64,000 bases of DNA from Albifimbria verrucaria. Its lineage: Eukaryota; Ascomycota; Sordariomycetes; Hypocreales; Stachybotryaceae. Within the stretch, counting starts at the first letter, position 1, and each line of letters begins with the position of its first letter. Shown here one piece after another: positions 22,769-35,505 of this stretch. The DNA is taken from assembly GCA_020081605.1 (NCBI GenBank), contig JAHREC010000035.1:61423-125422 (forward strand), in the 5' to 3' direction. The notes under the pieces are model-generated. The model did not search any database. It saw only the letters and a program-made list of their open reading frames with translations, and had not been told where the DNA came from. Position numbers and translations under genes: made by a program.

Positions 22769-24467
22769 AACCTGCTGACTGGTCAATGAAACTGACTGGA
22801 GATACAGCCATTGAGCCAGACCGCAAGGAAACCCACCTTGTCCAGCCTTTGGCGCTTCGATGGCTCTTACGCGTTGTGGCTACCAGGCAGCCAAAAAGTC
22901 CCTATATGTGATTAATGCGCAGGACCTTGGTGAAGAACTGACGGCTGAGGCGAGCTGGGGAAGATGAGGGTAGAATTGAGGTTTAAGATTGAGGCCACCT
23001 GCACTGAGGCTTCTATGCCAGACGAAAGGAGCAATTACATAACGAAGGGATGGCGGCTTTTATATGAATGTTGTCGTTGGGAGATCGGAGGGAAGATGGG
23101 ATGAAACACAGCCCGGCACAAGGCATACTGCGAGGCAAAGGAGGCTAGTTATCGCATGACTTGGAATTGTAAGGTAGCAACAGCTGTATAGTCGCAGAGA
23201 TGCGATGTGGCGCATTGGACGCCTCCAGCGCCTGCCAACGAAAGAACGGTCTAGTCATCAGAGCGACGAGTTCCCGTCCAGGCGCACCACACAGGCGCAC
23301 CACGACACCGGCAGTGCACGCTCGTTAACCACCTGCTGGGTTACATTGTTTCTCTTCAATACACTGATCCTCGGGTTTTCGCAATGGTCAAGCCTAGGCA
23401 CTTGATATCTCTTCGTGGCCGCAGTTGGTTATCTTCTGCCTAGGCCAACACTGAAGGCTCGCCCCGAAGAGGGAGCAGAGGCCCGGCAAGAATAACCTGA
23501 AGATTGACCTGAGGCTCTCTGGTGGTAGCCTACAATGCCAACGCAGGCAATGTCGAAGGAGCAAAGGCACAAATGCAACGTCATGCAGCGCCTGGAGACA
23601 AGCTCATTCGTGGCCTTCAGTCTCAGAGCAAACCGAATGATAAGGGAATGAAAGATTGTAGCATTCCGTCAGCCCTCTCGTCTTGGCCACTATTTTCCAG
23701 CCGTCCAGCTGTCCAGTCACCATTGATAACCATCTCAGATACAGTTGGCAGTGCGCCATGCGGCTGTGCGGCTGTGCGGCTGGGGTGCAACACATAAAGC
23801 ACTTCTAGGGCGAACTGCCAAAAGCCTACACTTCTCTCCGATGGTAGAGCACATGGTTCGCCTGTCGTGTGCATGGGAAGGCAGCAGCATGACAGCTTTC
23901 CAACTTATATCCACTTCACAAATGACCCATGGGTGGATTGAGCCAAGTGAATGCGGACAGTCTCTATGACTGGTACCAGTGGCAGAGCAGGTGGGTACGC
24001 CGAGGGCGTAGGCAACGCTCATAACACACTATCGCTCACCTTTCGGGGCATCTCATGATCACATCGCCATAGCTGTCCGTTGGGGTCAGCCCACCGTTAG
24101 ATGAACGAATGACCTCATACAGGCAGCCTTCAGATCCGTCACCCCTTTGATGGCTGATCCCTCCCGCAATCTGCTATATAGGCTGCGACAGTGGTAGCAA
24201 GCCCTCGTCATGTCCAAGGGCATCATTTGATCAGCAAGCTGTTCTTCGGGGTGTCTGGACACGAATTAGCAAAGTATTGAAGCCTACGCGGCCCTACGCC
24301 TAGACTACGGACGCAGTAGTAGGAACGGTAGTAGGAACAATTGCTCCTCTTGACCTAAACAAGTGACGAATGAGGAAAGTTTGATTTACAGAGTAGGTTA
24401 GAACTTCGTTTTACGGCCGAAGACGTCATTTATTCACGGCACGTCTCGATAGTATACATATGGCAAA

Positions 24468-24670
24468 CCATGACCATGGGCCTTACGGCAGAAACCACCA
24501 AAAGTAAAAGCCATCGACTTCCATGCCTCTTCTCCTGCATCATCGTTGTTTCCGGTGATATCACTATGCGAGATGGTGGTCAACGCCGGGACAAGCATTC
24601 CCGATCACTACAGCTGGCAAAGCATATAACCGCACAGAAAGGCTGCCGCTCGATGCATCGTATCCCCTTT
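24468..24670 (+). repeat. Dispersed repeat family A, partial copy
   Basis: The stretch from about 24535 matches 27705-27830 base by base over many short runs (TCATCGT.GT.TCCGGT, GAGATG.TG.TCA, GACAAGC.TTCCC, GCTGGCAAA). Both copies encode the shared pattern VSG....RD..QRRDK.S, which suggests they derive from a once-coding sequence. Confidence 0.7.
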
Positions 24671-25098
24671 GTTATATCGAATACCAGACATAAGTGAGTT
24701 GCATTCCAACCTGACTAGTCTCATAAGCTCAACTCTCCTTCGTGCTTCCCATCCTCGAAGCGGTCATATTCAATTGCTTCCAAGTGTACTCTTCAGGTTG
24801 TCCCAGAATCTTGCGCATGCTATGTTGTCACTGCTGTCGCCCCCAGAGATACGTTGGAAATAGTTGATTATGGCAGACTCATCTCGCTACATGATGTCGG
24901 AGCGTAGGTATGCCTCTGTCTTCCTGCGTATACAAAGCAGCCCATGACCAAGCGTGTCTATGACCTGGCCTGACGATCCAGGCCTGCCACCGGGCTTTCG
25001 GGCGCGGGATCAAGCGTCACCAAAGCAGCCATGGGAGGGAAGACAAGAGTCGATTATAACCTACTAGAAACACATCGAAGTACAACTGCGGACCTTGT

Positions 25099-26694
25099 TT
25101 AGGTGGCAACTTTGTCAATGATGTCGGCAGGCACGGCGTAGAATGCGATGGCGATGATAACGTAGAGACCGAGAAGCATGGCGCCTTCGAGATAGTTGGA
25201 CTGGCCATCCTGGAGGGTTTAAGTGACAACCAGGACGGAAACGGCAAACGCGACGGTTTCAACTGAAGACAAGGTTGGTATAAATCAGCGTACCCCAGTA
25301 GACCAAACCCCGACTTACACGTTTGGAAATGGAGAGTCATACCTTGTCCGATGATCCAGCCGACAATGACAAGAAAAGGAGTCATGAACAGGGCAATCTG
25401 GATGCTGGAGCCGATGGCGACGCCCATGGCAAGGTCCATCTTGTTGCGCAGGGCAACTACAACAGCGGTGACGTGCTCAGCCGCATTGCCGACAATGGGA
25501 ATGAGAATCAGTCCGATGAAGGTTTTACTGACATGTATGGTCTCGACAATATCCTCGATACTACCAACGAGATATTCGGCGCAGATGGCGACCAGAACAG
25601 TAGCGACAACAAGGACGACACCGGCGGCGACAGGGCCCAGGGTTGGCTGCTCGGCTTCGTGTTCTGCACCGCCGTTGTTTTGGCTCTCAGGCTCGAAGAG
25701 GTTGCTGTGGGTTCGAAGTTGGAAAACGAGGTATAGGACGTAGAGCAGCAGCAGAATGATGGCGGTACCACGCGACAGAACAAGCACACTGCTGGTCTTC
25801 TTGTCGTTGTCAGACCTAGATTGGCCAAGGACAGCGTAGAGCTGCTAGCACGTTAGCGCATCGGTTCACGATGAAGGTCTAACAGTATCAACTTACAGCA
25901 GCAGGGAGAACTAGGGACGCAGAAGACAGAGTCATCAAGGAACAAGTGGTTTGTGCTGTACCAAAAGAGAATCTCTGCTCGGTTCCCTGGCCATTGCGTC
26001 CGCGATGAACCAAGCCTCCGAGAAAGAAGCACATTCCCATGACAAGCAGGAGATTGGATAGAATAGAACCCAGCATAGAAGACTGCATGACTCGATCTGA
26101 CCGTCCCTGAGCGCGATAACACTGACCTGGGCATGGTTAGCATCGACGCTGAAAAGAAGAGACAAGATTGATCACATACAATCAGCTCGACGGCATTACC
26201 AAATGTTGCGTTCATCAATCCACCCAGCGTCTCACCAAGCTTAATGGCAAGCTCCTCGGTCGCAAACGACAAAACAGCGGCGAGAGGGATAATGGCCAAG
26301 AAGTTGATGGTGAAAACAGCAGTAGAGCTCCATCCGAGATGGCCGGCGATGATGCCGATGGGCACCATGATGAGAAGGAAGTTCACATAGTCTATGTAGC
26401 TGTTGGCATCACCGTCATGTTGTGGATCGAGAGGACGAGGATGGGGATAGGCCTACTGCTCAAGACCGTCACCTTGATGACGTGGAGGACATAGGCGAGG
26501 CTCCGAACAACGCGGTTCTCGCTGTCTATGCCGGGCGTGTACTTGGTGTTGAAAAATAAGCCAAAGAAGCCAAAGAAGCCAAAGAAGCCGCTCGACCGGT
26601 GGTGATCGTTGCCGTCATCGTGCCCCGACGGGGCCGGCCCGCCATTGATCAAGGGAGTGCGCTCACTGGCGTCGCTGGAAGATTTGTTACCCAT
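25099..26694 (-). CDS. VCX1: Vacuolar H+/Ca2+ exchanger (VCX1/CAX family) with a frameshift and a premature TAA
   Basis: The ATG at 26694-26692 opens [18 protein letters not shown], a hydrophilic N-terminus with FFG repeats. Introns at 26456-26392, 26179-26127, 25896-25842 and 25318-25263 all join in frame. The two CAX signatures are present: [12 protein letters not shown] (repeat c-1) and [20 protein letters not shown] (repeat c-2), with [19 protein letters not shown] and [20 protein letters not shown] among the helices. Members move Ca2+ into the vacuole against protons. Two defects are visible: one G is missing near 26089-26092 (expected GAGGTCATGCAG), and a TAA at 25221-25219 falls where relatives read VTYTVQDG, before [14 protein letters not shown] and the last helix. 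The ancestral stop is at 25101-25099. Uninterrupted length would be about 455 residues. Confidence 0.9.
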
Positions 26695-27599
26695 TAGGCG
26701 TCTGATTTTTCGAGCAAACCGTAGGGGAGCTGTGGTCGTAGTAGTAAGTTGGTTAGCATCGTAGCCAGCGTCAACCTTGAACAGAGCGCATGACGATCAG
26801 TTCGCGATGCGAAACACGAAGGGCAGGGAAACGACAAGACAGGTGCTCACAGATACAGAACCGACACTGCCAATTGAGCTGGTCTTACTGGCAGTCCAGA
26901 AAGGAGTAGAATCCAACAGGTCCAACAGTCACGTTGCCCTATGCGCACCGAAATCGTACAGAGACGTCGCCGAGTAGAGAAGACAACAAATGAGGCCAAT
27001 GGAGGATCTCTGAGTAATTGTAGGATGACAGAAAGGGAGTTATGTTTCCAATGAAAATGGTTGGCAAGGGGGACCAACAGCGCCCTACGCACAGGACAAG
27101 TCATCAGAGTGGACTAGCGTGTTGCAGGGTTCCAAGCCACCACCAATGTCTGCTCCAGGTGTTGCGCAGGTTTGGTGGGTGAATTACTTCACATAACAGC
27201 ACGATTTAGACATACATAGTAGATATTTGACAGGGGCGACCAGAGAGCTGTCGAGGCAACAGTCAGGCTCACCATAGGTTATGGCCTCTTGGCCTCCACA
27301 TCCGCTTGGACGGCGGGGGCAACCGGTCGAAGTAGAGAGGAAAGGCGCCTCACAGAGACCGAGGGACAGGCTCGATCACTGTCTCGATGCCAGTGTGATC
27401 GCTCATGAACCGATGCCACAGATTGACATTTGTCCAACTGCTGGAGGCTTGTCTAACTGCTGGAGGCTTGCCCAATTAACTGGAGTCTTACCACATTCAA
27501 TGAGATAGCGGAACCGGTTGTGAGTCTCTTGAGTCTAGCTCACGTCGCAACCGTTGAAGAAACAAAATGCGACCCGAGCAGGCGCCCACTACAACGTGA
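26695..27599. other. Upstream region of VCX1, no gene supported
   Basis: The interval between the VCX1 start and dispersed repeat A holds short open frames without domains. A small direct repeat of about 18 bp (built on CTAACTGCTGGAGGCTTG-like units) occurs at 27437-27490. Confidence 0.35.
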
Positions 27600-28125
27600 A
27601 CATGCGTAGTGACGATGACCATCCAGCCATTCAGCTTGCCAGGCACCGGGGTCATCGCAACAGAGATCAGAAAAGTATGACCTTGGACACCCATGCCTTC
27701 CGCATGTTCGTCATCGTGTCCGGTAATGACAATGTCCGAGATGATGATCAGCGTCGAGACAAGCGTTCCCTTACCGCTGCGGCTGGCAAATGCATAGCTT
27801 CACATAAAGGTTGCCACCCCCAGGTTGACAGGGAGAGTGCCACGGAACTGCGATGGAGACATCCGAGTGGTCGACTGGGAGCAGGTATGTCGTATCGAAA
27901 CCAAGGGACATGGCTAATTTCTTTCTTTTCCTTCTCTCTTGTTCTCTCTTCTCTCGGTAGTCCTTCATGCAACGCAGCTATGGGGGTGGCGAAGAGGGGA
28001 GAGGGGAGCTGAGGCTGGCTGCAGAAGGCCTACCATGCTGAGGAAAATCAAAGGAGACCGGTCAAAAGCAGACGCTGTTGGCTCAGCGGCCCTCAAGAAG
28101 TGTGTGAAACCTTGCTTGGCGGGTT
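27600..28125 (+). repeat. Dispersed repeat family A, longest copy
   Basis: This is the most complete copy of an unnamed repeat. Its left half (27690-27840) matches 24520-24670; its right half (27985-28110) matches the reverse complement of 51700-51840, sharing GGCTGCAGAAGGCC, AGACGCTG and TTGGCTCAGC. A translated pattern GCRRP.M..K ... VGSAA.KK is conserved between the right-hand copies, so the element may once have been coding. It ends at a poly-A-like run starting at 28122. No transposase or terminal inverted repeats were seen. Strand is arbitrary. Confidence 0.7.
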
Positions 28126-28172
28126 AAAAAAAAAAAAAAAAAAAGAAGAAGAAGAAAAAAAGAAAGAAAGAA
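28122..28172. repeat. Poly-A / GAA microsatellite
   Basis: A run of 18 A followed by AAG/AAAG units sits directly at the right end of repeat A. It could be the 3' tail of a retrotransposed element or a simple microsatellite. Confidence 0.85.
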
Positions 28173-30029
28173 TATAGGAGATATCTCAAAATACAAGTAA
28201 CTACAATACCGCCCTTTAAGCATTTCATGTAGCAAATTTTTCGCTTCACATCCGTCAACGCAGATGTTCTCATCGTAGGCTTGTTGTGTGTCTGCGAAAA
28301 TCAGCGGAGAAGCAAGGCAAAAAAAGGACAAGGGCTGTGGGAGATTAAACCGTTCTAACCAGAGTGGGCAAATCGCCACACACACCCAGACGATCAAGCC
28401 TCCTCCTTGTCTTTCTTCGACCACCCATGTCAACAAACCAACTGTCTGTGGACCTGCAGGTCTAATTAGTGCCTCAAGGGCCTGCAGGTGAGGTGAACGT
28501 GGGGAGGGCCGGCCAGATCGTGGGAGCCGAGACCGTGCCACGGCCGGGGTCCTTGCTGATGATGCAGATGCGCCCATGTCACACACGACGATTCTCAATG
28601 GCACACTGACACCTATGATTCATTCCCCACACCCACCACTACCATCCCCCTGCCTGTCCCTGTCGTCCACTCGTTTTGAGATGTGATTCCGTTTTCGGCC
28701 ATGGGCCACGATTCTGCGCGCTTAGCCGCTTTCCCATTTCATCAGCCACGTTTCCATGCTCAGCCACTGCTTGATGTATTTTCCATATGCTCAGCCACTA
28801 CTTAGGAGCAACTTGAAAGATGTAGGGTAGTTGCACTGAAGGGAAATTTATTATATAACATGGTCGCCTCCGTTTGAAAGATTGCTTCAAGTCATCAGTA
28901 TGCTACCCAATCTTGAACGAGATATCCCCTCGAGAAACTGCCATTGCGTTGAAAAGGTGGGCAAAAATAACTTGGCGCGATCGCCAGTGGCGGTTTCACT
29001 CGGCCGGCATCCCATCCCAACGTCGGCAGTAATCACATCAACATTGGGGTGGCAGATGTGGCCCAGTTTCCGAAATACGTGCCAATTGTTCTTGACCAAC
29101 ACACATAACCTGCACAGATGGCTATTTTTGAAGCTTAAAAGTTGTCAACCAACTCATCTCTTATCTCTGAATCACAAAAGTCCATCTATGTTGTCCATAA
29201 CTATGAAATGCCTCGCTGCCTCGCTGCCACCGGGCCTCATATTGTCAATATCATCAGGCCCTTTTAAGATCATACACTTTTTGTTCTCAGTCTCAGCGCA
29301 TTACGGTTACATCACATCTTCATCTCATTGAATGTGAGAAGGCTACGACACCGTACCGGTCTCTACAACGTCCCAGTTAACATCTCGATGCATTCAGTAG
29401 CTTGGTATCGTTGTATCGATGGCAGATGTGCCATGTAGATATTCGTCAAGTAACTAAAGACTGAGACTTCTATTATCGGCCAATTCACCAGCTAACCAAT
29501 GTCATTAGTTTTTCTTGGTAAACTTACCATCCTCTATCTGCCTACACGATAACAAACAACAAGCAATACGTAACAGAAGATCCAGACAAAGTTGTAATCG
29601 GCTTTGGCATGTTCGTGTCGCCTGCAGCACCAAGGTTTGAGGTGGTTATGCCAATGAATCTGTTAGAACCTGGTCAGCCAGAGTCCATTCGCGATTGGAA
29701 GTTATGGTTAAATGCTGAGAGCGATAGCAGTAGGAGCACCACGCGCGCCAGCCAGGCCAGCAAAGAGCTCAAGGAATTCTTACAAAATAATAAAAATTGA
29801 TTGGCAACTGCCACCGTATCGGTTGCGGACTCTCGTTTCGTCCGGTTCCGGGGCGCTCCTGTGGGTTTGCTTACTGTCGCCTTTGCCGGACGACGAGGAT
29901 TTGTTGCACCCTTGGCCAGGTCGGAGAGCCTTAGACCCTATGGATTTGGGATACCATGCTTGTACATCGCGACAAAATTGCGTGGCCAAGCTATGAAGCT
30001 TACTGTAAGGTAGGTTAGAAGCCCAAGGT

Positions 30030-30330
30030 TGAATCTGGCAAGACACCCGGTTCCATGACCCACCGAAGGCGATTGTTCAACCTGTCCAACATCTCGGTTT
30101 TCCTCTCACAAAATCTGTGTGGGTAAATAGCCCAAGCATTACTTGGCCATATGGCTCGCATTTTGCAGAGGAACCGCTTGGCCAATTTGCGGGATTCGCT
30201 ACCAGCCGAATTAGAGAGCGCACGGTAACTCAGCCAGGGTCAAACTGGCAAGTCTCTCGGTTTCATGACTCACCGAAGGCGGGTGAATTCGGCCTCTATT
30301 CCGCCAATGATCGTAAAGTCTCCTTTGCAG
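30030..30330 (+). repeat. Pair of short direct repeats
   Basis: Two ~45-bp segments at about 30033-30078 and 30240-30285 share CTGGCAAG, CGGTT.CATGAC and CACCGAAGGCG in the same order and spacing. They are diverged and lie about 207 bp apart, on the same strand. Confidence 0.65.
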
Positions 30331-31024
30331 CCCTCCTCGATCTGTTTCTGAGCCGATATTGGATAGCAAAGCTTTTGGAAGGACTTATTGAAGACGGCTA
30401 ATCGCTTCGTGACGATCGAAATAAGACATTTTCCTCGAATAGTCAGTAGCTCGATCGACGAACCATCTGGCTGGGAGGCGCATGGGCTTAAGGTGTGAGC
30501 CTTGACGCGCATGGCGGTGGTTTAGGTTGAACCAACGATGCGAGAGTGCGGGTTGAACGTCCTAGTAATGTTCGGATACAAAGACCAGCATACAAAGGTG
30601 ACTAGTATGGTATGTCGAGACTTGTGAGGGATTAAGTGATAGAACCCCGGTAGTAGCTTGAGGTAGTTCCTGATGACTGAGTCGTGCTACAATAGATTGT
30701 AACTAGGCCAAGCAGGTTTAGAGCCGGGAGTTCCAGCCAGAAGTAGCTCGAGAGTTGCAAGTATGGTGGCAATGAAGTGAGCCAATATGTCCACAAGCCC
30801 GGAGAGACAAGAGCGGGAATGGAGGTGCAGTGGTCGACGAAGTGCAGCTCGGATGTTTGACGGAATTGGCTTGAGACGAGCGAGTCTGGTCTTGTCCTTG
30901 AGATCAGCAGGTTTGTCAATGGAGACGGAAGTGGAGGATTTAGCCTCTATGGATTGACGAGCATCATGGATCAGAGCATAAGATGCTTACTATGGACAGA
31001 TCTGAACGTGTAGGCTGGCCAGTA

Positions 31025-31092
31025 TGTGTTTACGTGCTCGTGTGTTTATGTTTGCGTGCCTGAATATGTGTACGTGAATGTGTGTGCACGCG
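31025..31092. repeat. GT-rich microsatellite
   Basis: Alternating GTGT and TACGTG units form a low-complexity run ending GTGTGCACGCGC. No other meaning is apparent. Confidence 0.7.
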
Positions 31093-32846
31093 CGGGCGAA
31101 ATGGAAATGGAAGAGGATAGAGCAGGAAATGAGGACTGAAACCAGAAGGTCTGACGCTTTATGATGTAGGATAGTTCAAGCATAAAAGATAGAGAGGCCA
31201 AGTAACAGAGTGAAGATAGATCAAGAAGTTTGACTCGTCCCCGCAAAGACCGTCACTTCTTCTTGTGGTGGTGAGAGAAGAGACAACAGAGTCGTGAAGT
31301 GGAAAAACGACCATGCAGGTTCGGATAGAAATGGGCGAGGACGATGGCAACGGGGAATTAAAGGAACACTCTGACCAGATGGCGAGAGCATTCAGACAGG
31401 GATCCTACCCTTGTCTCTTGCCCACGCTCCCGATGCCATGGCCATCTCCAACGCACCAATGACACAACCCAGACAGTTCATGGGATATAGTGATTCGAGT
31501 CAATACTCGATAAACCCTGGCACCAACACTACGCATTACGGTAACCTTCAATAACATCACCGCCTTTTCCTCAAATGAAGATCAATTTCGCACAGGCCAG
31601 CTACGCTCAGACGCTGTTCAGCTCGTAGACCTCTCCGGTTTCGCCGTTATCTGTAGCCTAGCGTAGCGTGGGCGGCTCTGGTCACGCTCTGTCGTTGTCG
31701 AACGGGCCATGCCGTCTTCGTCGCGTAGGCTCCCGACACTCTCTTTACTTTTTGTTTCATTTTCTTATCATTTTCTTCTCTTTTCATTTCTTTTGTCCCC
31801 TCCCCGTCCCCTCCCTTCCCCACCCCGGTTTAAGGCGCGATTGCCTTACTTGAGCCTCATCGAGGTGCCCGCGAACCACATGCCGCATCCAACGAGCAAT
31901 CTTAGCTGCTGGTAATATCGGAGTGGAGGATTTTAGGCCGAATCTACTCCACATGCCGAGCGGCAAACGAGTGCCAAGCACATACCGCTCATGCTCCTAT
32001 TGATGTTGGGCTTCCTCTTGTGGTCGTTGCGGCCGTCGCTTCATGACAAATTCTTGGTCAAGCCCTTGCACAACATGGGATTCCCCTGTTCCCTCTACGC
32101 GCATCACTCTTTCCCTGCTTGATTCGGCATTCACGTTTGGCGCGTATGGTATGGGCTGGGGATGGTTGTAGTAGTCATATCTGCCCGCATTGTTGTGACC
32201 ACACCCCATTCGTGCATCAGTGCAATGCAAGCCTCGAACGTACGATGCATGCTTGGCTGATTCGGTGCATGACTTTCTTGCCACACAAACAGGAGGCTTG
32301 TGACTGAGGCCTGCCTCGAGACCTGCGTCGTGAGATCCTGGTTCAGTTCCCCAAGTTCGTCACTTCGTGCAGTGACATGGTGAAACACAGTCACAATATG
32401 ATAATAGCGACCAGCTATTCCTTGCCCAGCGTTGCCTGGTGGCTCGTCCTTTCAATCGGCCATTATTCTCATATTCGTCAACGCCAAGGTTGGAGGGACT
32501 CAAAGCAAGGACTTCAACCAAGGCCCCTGCTTTTCATGGATCATGAGATGAAATGCCTGAGATTGGTTCTTGGAGGCCCATGAGCCGGCTGACGCGGTGG
32601 CGAGATTGGGAGTTGTCGGGTTGTTCCTCCTTGAGTAGAAAAAGAAAGTATCAACCCTCTAAAGTGAGTCACTGCCACTTCAATCAATACATTACAAGAT
32701 GGCTCACTTGTTTCATAGGAGGAGGTTCGTGTCAACAATGCGGTTGGCTTGTTTCTGCCTGCCGTGAAGTTTACTTCCGAGCTCGGAAAGCCACTGTGTG
32801 TTAGCTTATTCCGAATCCGGCTTCTTCCTCCACAGCTGCTCAGCTA

Positions 32847-32882
32847 CGCTGTAAGCGACGCTGTAAGCGACGCTGTAAGCGA
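32847..32882 (+). repeat. 12-bp minisatellite
   Basis: The unit CGCTGTAAGCGA occurs three times in tandem. The unit is nearly self-complementary at its ends (CGCT...AGCG), so the array could form small hairpins. Confidence 0.9.
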
Positions 32883-35505
32883 GCAACGACAAAGATGCCT
32901 ATCTCTTTGACCACGGCTCAATGGGTGCACGTAAGAAGAGTAGAGGCACAAAGTAGGGGCTTTGCACACTTGCCTGGTCATGAGCTTGCTGAATCAAGCT
33001 GTGGTTACTATGGTGGAGAACGGGTGAAGGACAGGGTAAATCGGCGGGGCTGCCAGATGCTCCACCACCTTTGAGGCTCTGCTGCAGATCAATCACTAGT
33101 CAAAGCGATTTACAGAGTCCATAAGCCAGGGGGCGACGGGGCAGACGGGACGGTTACCGCATGGCGTAACATCAGTGCGGATGTAGTGTTCACCGTAAAA
33201 CAAATTCAGCTTTTGCTTTTTATGGGGAGGCTAGAATTACGGTGCCAATTCGTCGCACATCACTAGCGGCGAGAACCTCATGCTAGAATCTCACGCTGTT
33301 GGTAGCCGACCTTGTGTAGGTGATGCAGAGGCCAGATGAGTTAGGGACCGGGACGAGTTGATCGACATTGCAAAATGAGGGACGGCCGGGGATTGGGAAC
33401 AATGTAGAAAGGCCGACATTGACAAACTTATGATAAGCTACTGAATGCCAATGTAACTAACAACCACCGATCACGATCTTCACAATTTGACTCGAAACAC
33501 CGTACCTTCCCCGAGCTGAGGCAGTAGGTAGCTGACAAAGGCAACAACAAGACAACATCTTGTCTCCTGTGTCTCGTACCATCCACGTATCTCCAGGAAC
33601 TGCAGGCTCACAGAAGGAACTATTGACCAAAATGAGTAAAAGGCTTCAAGGCGAGATCAAGATGGACGACGTGGATCAGTCTTGGAGCGGAACGCAATGG
33701 GATGAGCAGAAGTTTAATTTTCAGTGGCTACATGGACAACGTTCCTGCTATCGAGAGTATAGACTTTTACTGCATGGACGCTGATGAGTGATAATACGTG
33801 GGAAACACATTTACCTGGTCGATTCAGTTCATCTGAACAGGAGTACAGCACACGTCGGCCGCACAACTTCTGGCAATTTCTTTCGCGAAAGGCAAAGCAT
33901 AGGATCCTAAATGTAGGAGGAGCTAAGAGGGATCTGATGGGATCTGATGTATCATTGCTGTTTGTAATCTTAGGGCCAATCTTCTCTTTAAACTATTTTC
34001 CAGGCTTCGCGAGATGCTTCACCAGTCCTGTGACCTTCACCGGCTTTATAATCAGCCTCGCTCACCCCGTCTCCTTATATTCAGTGAACTTGTGTTCAAC
34101 AGTTTTATCTTTATCTTTAACCGAAAACTAGATGACCTCCGTTTCTTTCTTCTTCCTCTGCTCAGTCACTCGCTCATTTTCAAGACAATACTCTCCATTC
34201 CCTTTCTATAATCATTCACCTTCTGTGTCTCATGTCACCGCTACCTTGTTTCCAATATCTTTGTTGTCCTGCTTATTCATGGCACCGCTGTGAGGTGGCA
34301 GCATACTGTGAACTTCCTTGCTTCTCAGCGCGCAAGACGATGCCTAGTTTTGACTGGTGATGTTATGCTGAAAGACTGACTCGCACATTTCCGATTTAGA
34401 CATTCTAAAATTCATTATTCACACTCTAACTAGTCTCAATAGCAGTTTTAGTGCTCTATTAACCGCAAGCAAGGAGGGTTGATATTGGCAGCGGTCAAGT
34501 CCGTCTGATCCTCATAAGCTGCATTCAGGGGCGCAGGTATGCGGCAGATGATACATTTAGTTCTTAAAAAACAAGAAAATATACAAGATGCGTGTGGAGT
34601 GAGATGCCTGGGAGACTATATATCTCGTCATCTCAGTATATGGCTCAGGCCTGTCTCTGGCTAGGTTCAGTCATAATTGTCCTTGCGTTCTTATACAAGT
34701 CATGACGTGTCGGGACTGAACATTTGCAGGGCCTGGAACTGGCAGTTGAGTAATGAACAAAGCGCAACGTGTACGAGAAGAACGGAAAGTGAAGGGACTT
34801 ATACTTGAGGACACTCTAACCGATGAAAACATCTAACAATGATTTGCAAAACGACATTACGGTTCAGGACCCGTGGCTAGGCAAATTCGCACAGCACCAT
34901 GCATGGTCATATCTTAAATAAATCACAGATGCAAAAAATAAGAGCCAAAGAAGCAGACGAGGAGAGAATACCTGGTACCCGGTCACGTATACTTCTTGGT
35001 TCTATTTTACACAGCCCAACACCCTACATAGCCGGACCAGGTATGTTTCCCAGGCCACCCCTCTCTATATTACAATAACAAAGCCCTCCCCGGATGCGAT
35101 TCGTACAAACTATGCCCGTTTCCCAACTCTGACTTTCTTCCACTGCTTAACAAATAGTGGAAAAACATCCGTCGGAGAAAAAAGCAGGGAAGCACTTGTA
35201 TCGTACAGCCCTTTAGAACTCAACCATGGAGAAAAACAGGTCCTACTCTGGTAGAAGAAAAGAAGTTAAATAAGAAAAACAAAAAGGATCCATAAGCATT
35301 ACCAAAGAGGTATCATTCCACGATGCCGTTCACCCTCCCATGGACTAGAAGGCGAGACGAGGGAAAAAGGAGAAAACCAGCTCCGTAGAAACGCCGCGCT
35401 ATGATATGCCCCAAACCTCGAGCCGTGTATTGGACCTGGAGGTGAAGTGTAGATGTCGGTTTGCGTACATGAGTAAAAACAGAAAAAGAGAAAGTGTTGG
35501 AAAGT

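Larger units (their letters stand above)
21308..25098. other. Gene-poor stretch between the MFS and VCX1 genes
   Basis: No complete gene is supported. It holds an imperfect repeat at 21655-21730, a possible single exon at 22549-22768, and a copy of dispersed repeat A at 24468-24670. Remaining open frames have no recognisable domains. Confidence 0.4.
28173..35505. other. Long stretch without supported genes
   Basis: I found no domain-bearing reading frame in this interval. The 173-codon minus frame at 28083-28604 includes translated poly-A and is not credible. Visible structure: an internal near-duplicate at 30030-30110 and 30240-30330, a GT-rich microsatellite at 31025-31092, and a 12-bp minisatellite at 32847-32882. 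The minus strand of 31997-32394 has mildly coding-like frames without family match. 34,200-35,505 is probably downstream sequence of the C2H2 gene. Confidence 0.4.

Noticed and set aside
28083..28604. 173-codon minus-strand open frame
   Set aside because: Its C-terminal part is a translation of the poly-A/GAA run and of repeat A; there is no domain or splice context.
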